This document shows, piece after piece, positions 55,370 through 64,000 of a stretch of DNA of 64,000 nucleotides (position 1 is the first letter of the stretch; each line of letters opens with the position of its first letter). A program made the position numbers and the translations under genes. Location: assembly GCA_951213105.1 (NCBI GenBank), contig OX578144.1, positions 83,403,015 to 83,467,014 of the forward strand, given 5' to 3'. This DNA comes from Amaurobius ferox (Eukaryota > Arthropoda > Arachnida > Araneae > Amaurobiidae). A model generated the notes under the pieces. The model ran no database searches, was not told where the DNA came from, and saw only the letters and a list, made by a program, of their open reading frames with translations.

Positions 55370-56330
55370 TATGCATTATAAGTGCACACACATATCATCC
55401 AACAAAATTTAAAATCAAAGCGAACACATAATTAACTGACAATTGAATATGTATGTTGGAGTAAAATACAATTCTAGGTTACCTTTTAAAAACCAAAAGT
55501 TTTTCGATAAATAATCAATGGATCTTAAGAAAAAAACAAATAAAACGCAATACATTCTTTCAATGTACAAGTTCTTTTAGGATTCTTAGCATTCCTTATT
55601 GGTAATGAGGAACGTATTGAAAGGAATCTGAAAATCAATTTTATTTCTTCGGATAAGTTGTTACTTTTGGAATAAGAATGTTATAAATTTCACTAATCTA
55701 TATAAATTGACTCAAACTACTGACTAAAATAATCTCAAAAGAGAATACTTATCAAATAATCGCTCAAAAACTGTTGCAGTAATAACACTTAAACTACAAC
55801 ATAGTAAAATGCAGCATATATTAACAAAAATTAGCAGATCTATACAACAAAAATTAACAGTCATATACTGTAAAAATTAACAGGTCAACCGATTTTAAAG
55901 TCAAAAAACATCCTTTTTCTTTATGACCGACAAAAAAATGCCACCTTACTTACTTAAGTTTCTTCCAGTTAAGTTTCCACCAATGCTGAAGTTTCGCGTC
56001 GCCAAGGGTGGGGTTTGGGGGTCATAACCCCTCCCGGGGACTCATTGAAACCCATTAAAGTTCGTAGAAATAATATTTTGGAAAATAGGAAACAAGATAT
56101 TTGGTTGCTAAAACAGCATCCAAAAGTTTTTCTGGCGACGCTACTGCCATCCTGACTTGAGTAATTGAGGGTGCGATTTCTGTCCGTCCTGAAAAAAACT
56201 GTTTTTTGTTTTTGACTTTTAAGAGGAACGAAACTGACCCAAACTCGGCTGATGGTTATTGCACTGGAAGCAAATCAACTAACTGAAATAGGTCAAGAGA
56301 CCTAATTAATACCTTGATGTATTTCCTTTT
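55370..56330. other. stretch without recognised features
   Basis: AT-rich, with a short GC-richer patch near 55,990-56,040 (GGGTGGGGTTTGGGGG, CCCCTCCCGGGG). No protein motif or element ends recognised. Confidence 0.4.
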
Positions 56331-56339
56331 CCCGTATAT

Positions 56340-56925
56340 ATCTTCTCTTTTTGTCCCTTCGTTCAACAACTTTTCTGCGCTTGTCTCGTCGTTCAGAGCA
56401 CATAGAGAGCTAAAACTCGTCACACAGTTTCAGCTCACAAAAATTTTCATCTATCAAATTTTGGCATCATAGCGTTACGTCATTACGTCTCGTCATATTT
56501 TTCGGGCTCGTTTTCAGCTCCCAGAGCACGTTGAGCTGAAATTAGCACACAATTTCATTTCGCGAATTGTTTTAATTCATAAAAATGTCACATCATTACG
56601 TTACGCCATTACATTATTTATATACTTCATATTTTAAGGACTCTTATTTGATTCCCAGGTCACATAAAGAGCTGAAACTTGTTACACCGCTTTAACTTAT
56701 CTAAGATTGTCATTTGTCAAATTTTCACGTCATAAAGTTACGTCGCTACGTCATTTACGTACGTCATCTTTTACGATCTCTGCTCCCAGAGCATATAATA
56801 GCTGATACTCGGCATATTGCAGAACATTTTCATCAAATTTTGACGACATTACGTTACCGGGTTACGTCATTTACGTACGCCATGATTATGTTTTGCGCTC
56901 TTCATGCATTTTCTTTACGACTTAC
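56340..56925. repeat. four tandem units of 125-136 bp rich in TACGTCA
   Basis: Units are marked by CAGAGCACATAgAGAGCT-like text near 56,396, 56,521, 56,657 and 56,787. Each continues with a TTTCA(g/t)CTcA block, a CAAATTTT.ACGTCAT block and a run such as GTTACGTCATTACGTC. TACGTCA/GACGTA motifs occur many times. Open frames here have no recognised domain. Confidence 0.75.
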
Positions 56926-57392
56926 GAATCAGAGTCTGAAATGTTCTACTGGTTCTAACATTTCGACCCTTTAATATTAAATAGCTTCGAACGTAAATAA
57001 AGTAAAATAAAATGACATCTGAAAAGTAGAAAATATTTTTTTATTATACACGAAATTGAACTAATTTGATGTTGTAAGCAGATTCAATTCAAGACAATAT
57101 TATATAAAGCTTGTCGTTATTCAAAATCGATGTCATTCAAAGTGATCGAAGGCGTAGGCAGATTTAATTCAAAACAATACTATATCAATCTTCTCATTAC
57201 CTAAAGTTGATATTATTATGCAAAATTGTCGAAACTATTTCAACTACCTTAACTAGGAGTCAACAATTATTTTTAATAACGTTCCTGTTGAAAAACTTGC
57301 CATACTTTAATAATGCCTCATGGTCAAGCCCTATAGGCTTACACTAACTAGGAAATGTGATTTTCTTTCCTTGTAGCTATCTTTTGCTTATT

Positions 57393-58357
57393 ACTTTCCT
57401 TATATACTTAATGTATAAGGAAAGTAATGTGACGGGGTCGAAAATTCGAATTCGAGTTTTCGACGGGAGAGCACGTTTCAAGCATCCCTGATCACGAATC
57501 AAACATTTTTGAGGTGATGTCTGTGTGTGTATGTGTGCGTGTGTGAAAGTATGTGTGTGTGTGTGTCAGTGAGCCTGTGGTGACGATAACTGACGAACGA
57601 CTGGACCGATTCGAACGAAATTTAGTACAAAAATCACAATCCGTAAACACTGTAAGCCTATTGTTTTTATAAGCAATCGAATGTTCAGAATCCTCTAAAT
57701 TTTCGAGTGGAATTTTCAAAAAATCGTCAAAAAATCAAAATCGCTAATAAAGTTACGCAAATAGGCATTTCTTATGTAATTTTTCATTAGAAAACGATTG
57801 ACATAAATTTTAGAACGTTAACATGAACCGTTCTTGAGATATTGCACATTTTTCAAAAAAATTATCAGAAAGTCATATAAAATAAAAAAAGATTTCCTAT
57901 TGAGAAACATGTTCACTTTTCATATGTAATACCATGCGATAAATTGGGTGGCATCATTCTCGTGGATCCAGCTCGTTCCATTCATGAAAAAAGATACTTT
58001 GAGTAATACTTTTGTATTTGAACGCCAATAGTCATTTATCTGCTGTAAGAATAACCTATTTCTCCGTCCATAACGCTTGGCGAGATTTCGGCGACAAATT
58101 TGGTGGAATGTCGCTAACTTGGCGACTTTTTTAAATGTTGCTAAATTAACAAAAATCTCGCCAAATGGGTAAAATTGACGCTAAATCAATGACGACTCAT
58201 TGATAATGACGACATGGAAAAAGGTGACTCATTGACTAATATTCAATATCTTGGAAAGAATATAAATAACTACTATAAAAATAATCTATTTTTTTTACTG
58301 TAAAAGTAGTAAATTTTTTGCATTATATAAGGAAAGTCATGTGCAGCCCACATCAGA
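57393..58357 (-). mobile_element. complete hairpin-family element
   Basis: The inverted 3' hairpin is CTTATATACTTAATGTATAAG with GGAAAGTAA. GACGGGGTCGAAAATTCGAA, a TG minisatellite (57,521-57,568), CGTTCTTGAGATATTGCAC and the minisatellite half with CGCCAAATGG units follow. The end is AAGTCATGTGCAGCCCACAT, CAGA and a T-run. Length 965 bp, with all parts present. Confidence 0.8.
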
Positions 58358-58359
58358 TT

Positions 58360-59031
58360 TTTTACTAACAGAAACAGAACGATGTATTTATTCCATACAA
58401 AAACATCGAAATTATTAAAACACATATTTTTATTCCGCCTTGTTAATTCACAAGCAGCACGTAAAAATATAGATTATTAATCAAAGCATTTTTATGTAAT
58501 TTATGTTTATGTTCAGAATAATACATTTTTACTTAGAACAAAGTGTCTAAAATTTAGAAAGTTGGTGAAACTGCCTCTTAAAAACTCATAGAGGTGGACA
58601 TCTGTGAGTTGAGATCTGAACTCATTTATTTTACGAAGTTCGTTTTTGAGAATGCTGCTATATATTGAGCCAAGCATTATATATACAGTTTTATGGCACG
58701 GCACAGTTTTGTGGCCTACATCAGCAGCCCACATACCGAAATGATATCATTTCTTCTGTTTATCGCATCTCAGTGAGGTCCGTAAAAAAATGTGTTCAAC
58801 GTCTACATGCGGACCACGATCTGCCTGCTATTCGTTGACCCCTGACATACACCCTCATTTTCCTTGAACAATTTTGCATAATATAAATCTTGAATAATGA
58901 TAAAGTTTATATAGTAAGTATTGTTTTGAATTAAATTGACCTGCATCCACAATTTCATGTGGGACTAGAAACAACATTCTACAGTTCCGTGCGGCACTGT
59001 TGTGTAGGGAAGGATATCAAAAACATATTTT
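58360..59031. other. stretch without recognised features
   Basis: The minus-strand frame at 58,513-58,734 shows no known domain. No element ends. Confidence 0.45.
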
Positions 59032-59035
59032 TTAA

Positions 59036-61233
59036 CACTTTACATCATAGTTGATAAGTATTTATGACTTTGTTCATTCTGCCTGTCTGTCCGTTCGCAC
59101 GATACTGCCGTAAAAATGACTTTATCAAAATTAAACTTTAGTATGTTGTTGAGACGGTCTCTGGGACACATGGGAATGTAAATTAATAATATCACTAAAT
59201 AAGTTTTAGATTGAACCGGGGTTGAAAAATTTAAATACATTGAACCCTATGGGACCTAATTTTTCAAACATTTTCAGCGAAGTTTAAAATTCACAAATTG
59301 CTTAGAAAATTTTAGAAAATATTCAAATTATTCATAAAAATATATAAAGAAAATTCAGCAAAATAGGTTTGGCAGTTTTTAAAATAAAAATTAAAATAAT
59401 AATTCTTTCTTCTTTTAATTTTATATTTAATGTTGCATACGTCCTAAAACCGCTTTATTTTTGCGTATTTTCTGTGCATCTATATTCTACGCCAACGCAA
59501 TTATAACATTTTTGAGCTTAAATGATCATCAAACTTTGTTTATTTCTACAACGAAACCTAATTTTAATTGATGCAGAATGTAAACAAGTGATTGTCAGAA
59601 AAGTTGAATAAGAATTGCTGATTTTTTTTCACGCACAATTATTTAACTCTGGAGTCTGGAATAAAAGTGTATAAATGAAATATTCACTGCATTTACATAG
59701 AGAGCCAGACGATTTATATTTCGATGATGTCATTTGAATATAGATCATTTTATTCGATGAAGTTTTAAGTTTTCAAGTAAAATAAATGATTGTAGTTCTG
59801 TGATAATTTTAAAACTATTACCACTAAATGTATCGCATTTTAAAGATGTTCAAATAAAATTAGTGTTGGAAAGTGTTTCATAATCAGTGCTTTATGCATG
59901 ATTGATCTTTCTTTTTCTAATTTAATATATTTACTTTTATGTACTTTGAGTGACCACTCTGTTTCGCATGTTTGCACAAAAATAATTTAGATTTGCAGTT
60001 ATCAAACTCACCCAATAACAGGAAAGATCAATCTTGTATAAAGCATTGATTATGAAACACTTTCCAACTTCAATGCAATTTCATTTAAACATCTCTAAAA
60101 TGTGATACATTCCTCGGTAAGATTTTAAAAATTATCACAATACTACATTAATTTATTATATTTGAAAACTTAAAAGTTCATCGAAAAAAATGAACTTCAT
60201 TGAAATGACGTCAATTAAATATAAATCGTCTGACTCCTCAGTAATGTTTTTAACATTATCATAATACTACTATAATTTATTATATTTGAAAACTTCATTA
60301 AAAACAAGTAAAATTTATTCAAATGACGCCATCGAAATATAACACTCATGGCTCTCTCTATAAAAGCAGCATTTCATCACAATACTATAATAATTTATTT
60401 TATTTAAAAACTTAAGACCATGGAGTTACAAGTAATTAAACTCTATGCTTAAAACTTCATCATAAAAAATCGTCCTTCTCTCTGTAAAATCCATGAATAT
60501 TTCATTCATATCAGCTATGCAGACTCCATGAGCTAAATAATTTTGCTTTAAAGAAATACAGCAATTCTTATACAACTCATTCTACATATTTTGCTTCTTA
60601 CATTTTACATAGGTGAAAAATAGACTTCGTTGTAGAAATAATCAAATTTGGATGAGCATGTAAACTCAAATATATTGTAATTGCGTTGTTTCAGTATGTA
60701 GATGCACAGAATTTAAGCAAAAATAAAGCGGTTTTAGGACGGATACAACACTCAATATGCATTAAAAAGAACTTTAAAAATCATGATTTTGAGACAAGAG
60801 GGATGCCATACTTTATTTTGAAGTGGGTCGCGTGATCACTTTATATAAAAGGTGTAAGTATTAATTTAATTTTTATTTAAAAAAACTACTGAATATATTT
60901 TTCTGAATTTTTTTTATATATTTATAGGATAATTTGAATATTACCTAGAATTTTCAAAGCAATTTGTGAATTTTAAATCCGCTCAAAAAATGTTTGAAAA
61001 ATTAGGTCCCATAGGGTTCAATGTATTTCATTTTTCAACCTGCGTCCAATCCAAAACTAATTAGGTGATACTATTCATTTATATTCCAATAAGTCCCACA
61101 GACCGTCTGAACAACATACTAAAATTTCATTTTGATTAAGTCATTTTTACGGCAGTTATCGTGCTGACGGACAGACGGACAGACAGACAGAATGAACAAA
61201 GTTATAAACACTTTTCAACTTTGTTGTAAAGTG
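59036..61233. mobile_element. large foldback element with TTAA flanks (piggyBac-like non-autonomous)
   Basis: The left end CACTTTACA and right end TGTAAAGTG are inverted, flanked by TTAA at 59,032-59,035 and 61,234-61,237, the piggyBac-type target duplication. The arms are complementary from the ends toward the centre near 59,960-60,000. Examples are AACCCTATGGGACCTAATTT near 59,244 with its inverse near 61,000, and CCTAAAACCGCTTTATTTTTG near 59,443 with its inverse near 60,720. The right arm carries extra tandem units (ACTACATTAATTTATTATAT and relatives near 60,144, 60,261 and 60,380). No transposase frame is present. A TCTGTCTGTCC-type phrase lies near each end. Confidence 0.82.
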
Positions 61234-61239
61234 TTAATA

Positions 61240-62615
61240 AAAAATAAAATTGACCCAATATTTGGCTTTAAAATATTTTCTTTATAAATAAAACATCTAC
61301 TAAACAGGTGTACTGAATACCCCTCTTTCTCTGTTCGATATAAGGTAAGCTCTTGAAATCTGGTTATCATGTTGATTAAGCCACGATATAAGTTAAGCCT
61401 GTAACTAGACCCGATAATGAAATTAATATTTAATTTTAAAAAAAATCATATATGTAATACAAGTACTAAACCCTTTATTCCCTACATTAACATACATGGT
61501 GTAAGTGCAAGAATAGCGTCTGAACTGGAGCGATTCATACTGATAAATCAATAAATTGAGCTAGATCTTCACTGGCACCCAAAAATCGTCAGAGTATACC
61601 ACAAGAAAAATACAATATAATAAAAGTATTTCCAAAACCATGTACGTTCTAATGGGGCATACCTGGTTTAGAATACTGAAATTCTACGCTTCTGTGTGCA
61701 TGACTGTAAATTTTATTACAGAAATTATGCACATGGCCCGAAGTAGAAGAATGGAGATTTTGGATCAAAATTAACAATAATCATTAAGAAATAAATAACA
61801 AAATACATAAGCCAGTTCAATGCCATTGTATAATAATACAATAACATCTGAATAGTTTCAATTTGAATAAGAATAAAATAACATAAAAAGTGTTACCATT
61901 GTGTAACCATTTCGTGTCACTCTGATTTCAGCCAGTGATGACTTAACTGTAAATGTTGATCAAATCATAACAACGTTAATGTTGAAAGGCAATCTTGGAA
62001 GCAGTTGCATTTGTGGTAAAATACCATCTATTTTAATTTAATTATATGGTGAGGTACTTAATAATTTCAAGAAACCATTAGTTGTATTACTCCTGGCATC
62101 ACGTTTATAAATGCACTGAATTCCATGTTAGAGCATCATTAGTCTTGTACTTGTACATATAACTAATATATAATTTCAATTAGAATTATGCATAATTAAT
62201 AACCTACCAATTAATAAATTTAGCCCCATGCAGGCTTGTCTATGCCAGAAAATGTATATTTTTTACTAATACACAGATATACATTTACCGGAAGATTTGT
62301 AGTCAATCATAGTCTTTAGCGCAATAGTTCTTAAAGATACTTAATCCGTTCCTGAATAGGTGAAAATTTGTCATTTCTGTACAGTAAACAATTTGTAAAT
62401 ACTATTATTATTTAAGGACAAAAATAAATTCTAGGCCTTAAACAATAATTTTAATGGTTGACTCAATCACTCAATGCTGACTAGATATCTTCTATATACC
62501 AGAAATTTACATAATTTCATAAGAGAAGACCAAGTAATGATAGTTTAAAATCTGAAGGAAATTACACCAACATAAAAATAACCAAAAATAATGTATGAAA
62601 TTTATATTTATTTTT
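61240..62615. other. AT-rich stretch without recognised features
   Basis: No transposon ends, protein motifs or tandem repeats noticed. Confidence 0.5.
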
Positions 62616-62621
62616 TACCAA

Positions 62622-62877
62622 CGGTTGTTCTTTACCAACACATTTTTTTAAAAGAGTACAAATCATCTACTTTTATATCATGTGAATGTATATAGTCACA
62701 TGGCAATCAACGAAATAGGGTAATGAACTAAAACCATATTTATTAGCTTTGGCGATAGTATTTTCCTAACCGCAATAAATATTTCATCCTTGGAAACATA
62801 TCTCTGCTGAAATTACCCGATATAAATGCATAAAATTTATACCTTTCAAAAATGGTTTTGTCGGTAAAGAGCAACCG
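62622..62877. mobile_element. possible small MITE
   Basis: CGGTTGTTCTTTACCAACAC at the left and GTCGGTAAAGAGCAACCG at the right are imperfect inverted repeats about 255 bases apart, with AT-rich sequence and no ORF between. No clear target duplication was found. Confidence 0.4.
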
Positions 62878-63059
62878 CAGATTGAAATTAATGCTATGTT
62901 TTACGTCAAATTTATGTTTAAGTGAAATTTTAGGTTAGTTACATTCTTTTAAGTCCTCTGCACTATGGTATAATTTCCCCCAGATTTCAGTATATCAACT
63001 CGTGACCGACTTTTGTCAACCTTGGCTCAAGGATTCAGAATCTTACTCCTGCCTTTAAG

Positions 63060-63240
63060 CGTTCGCAATTGCGGCGGCGCCGGCGGTAGCTCTGCGTCGC
63101 CTTTGTCACGCAGGAAAATCATGTGCACCAATATGTCACACAGGTTTAGTGTGACGACGGAAAATACGTATAGTGGAATCACGGTGCCAAGCACCAATAT
63201 GTCACGGAGGAAAAATAGGGTGGCACGCACCCATAAAAGT
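63060..63240 (-). mobile_element. candidate retroelement leader with repeated GTGACATATTGGTGC
   Basis: On the minus strand GTGACATATTGGTGC occurs twice, 66 bases apart (plus-strand positions about 63,192-63,207 and 63,126-63,141). Related GTGACA text lies near 63,105, followed by a GC-rich CGCCGGCGCCGCCGC stretch. Phrases like this are common in Ty3/gypsy 5' leaders. It lies just downstream (minus strand) of the mini-intron-like segment shared with the left end of the window. Confidence 0.35.
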
Positions 63241-63450
63241 TAAAACCCAGGTTCTATTTCGAAGTTCTCTCGTCCAGGAATAAATCCCTGGATGACCTGC
63301 AGTGCAATAAATACAAAGATGCAATAAACCCTTACCTTGTAAGACGTCCAATCCTGAAAACACAGATGCATAATTTCAAGAGACAAAGATGTTAAATAAC
63401 CACACAGGTTTAAATATAAATCACTTTCTTTATTCAATATTGTAATTAAG
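63240..63450 (-). other. poly(A) signal and mini-intron-like segment shared with 3,200-3,420 (plus)
   Basis: Minus strand order: AATAAAGAAAG (about 63,432), CTGTGTTTTCAGGATTGG, CAAGGTAAGGGTTTATTG, TTTGTATTTATTGCACTGCAG, GTCATCC, GACGAGAGAACTT, GAACCTGGGTTTTAAC. Each block has a counterpart in the same order at 3,200-3,420. Confidence 0.5.
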
Positions 63451-63781
63451 AAGATCAGAAGTTAAAATTATAACTGAATCATTATCAGGAAGCACAACGC
63501 TAAGTAACTGTGACAGTGACACTGGACTCAGGATCCCTACTAATATATTTGCTGCCACGGAAGTAATTCAATGATAATAATATGATCAACGATATAAATA
63601 AAGTGGCACAGCAACATTTAAGTATATAATAAGCAACATGATTTAAGAGGTATGGTCTCAAAGCAACAGGAGAAAACTCGCACTCAGAGAAAATTAGGAC
63701 TGATAATTAAACAAGTTGAAATAATTTAGGAAATTTATGCTTCCTTGAGACAGGCGTAGATGCAGAGAGCAGTCAAACCTT

Positions 63782-64000
63782 ACCTCCCCAGTCGGAGTTG
63801 TAAAAGGGTCGGAACATTATTCCATACCCATATTTCGACCTGGCACATAGACCTCGGGCCCCATCGTACCTTCCTCGTCGCAGCTCTCTCAGCTAGACGT
63901 CGGGCTCTCCATCGATGTTCTTCGGCGATGTAGGCGTCTTCGGCTTTTCTCCCCATGCCCACAAGAGGCCAGAAGTCGACTTGGGGCCGACTCCCGCACT
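63782..64000 (-). other. GC-rich leader or partial exon with splice donor, runs off the window
   Basis: The minus strand is GC-rich and open from the window edge: a frame with GMGRKAEDAYIAEEHRWRA and RRLAERAATRKVRWG ends at a stop overlapping a donor-like GGGGAGGTAAGG (about 63,779-63,790). I do not recognise the peptide. Position relative to the poly(A) signal (about 350 bases) mirrors the GC-rich leader and donor at 2,450-2,816, so it probably is the equivalent part of the same element family. A real coding exon ending at the donor is the alternative. Confidence 0.35.

Noticed and set aside
58513..58734. 73-codon minus-strand ORF
   Set aside because: No known motif, codon pattern or context. 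Chance ORFs of this size are common across the window.

Overview
This is AT-rich animal nuclear DNA made almost entirely of transposable elements and their remains. I found no intact host protein-coding gene. The mix of Tc1-like, hAT and piggyBac-like elements, a LINE with an RNase H tail, a SINE headed by 5S rRNA, and a very abundant hairpin-ended repeat with internal TG/AC microsatellites points to an arthropod. A chelicerate such as a spider is my best guess, but that is an inference from repeat style and not from a host gene.

Layout. 1-3,560: a possible retroelement tail, a 142-bp tandem repeat, then a TATA-bearing, GC-rich, splice-donor-bearing region that looks like the 5' part of an LTR element. 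The same architecture recurs in reverse orientation at 63,000-64,000. 3,560-13,000: mostly unassigned AT-rich DNA with 360-380 bp tandem repeats (5,582-6,690), a duplicated old hairpin-family copy (6,900-8,296), degenerate short repeats (10,690-10,970) and a GC/CpG-rich block (12,500-13,030). 13,076-21,794: a dead Tc1-like transposase followed by an old direct duplication with units of about 3.7 and 4.3 kb. The second unit carries an inserted THAP-like exon fragment. 21,800-24,290: two full hairpin-family copies facing each other. 27,800-29,121: a 5'-truncated LINE and a hAT MITE, both with perfect target-site duplications (TSDs). 30,440-32,209: an inverted repeat, a tRNA-type SINE and a nearly perfect 375-bp-period duplication. 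34,858-35,661: a second hairpin subfamily. 35,747-39,507: a hAT-like element containing a complete Tc1 copy and a Tc1 fragment. 39,890-43,100: SINE pieces and a ZMYM1-like hAT relic. 43,500-58,360: dense hairpin-family copies, partly nested, with a dead Tc1-like element, SINEs and an approximately 1-kb tandem duplication. 56,340-56,925: a TACGTCA-rich tandem array. 59,036-61,233: a large foldback element flanked by TTAA.

The hairpin-ended family is the dominant component, at roughly a fifth of the window by my boundaries. It has a 5' TCTGATGTGGGC end with a small hairpin, a subterminal ACTTTCCTTATA motif, an internal 'TTTGGCGAC' minisatellite, a TG/AC microsatellite and a 3' terminal hairpin in which the ACTTTCCTTATA motif is inverted. 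This resembles the Helitron-related HINE/DINE design. The strongest single object is a 387-bp SINE at 50,450-50,836 with a 5S rRNA head, a tRNA-like second promoter and an AAC tail, flanked by a perfect 13-bp TSD and inserted inside a hairpin-family copy. Coordinates of element ends without stated TSDs or hairpins are approximate.
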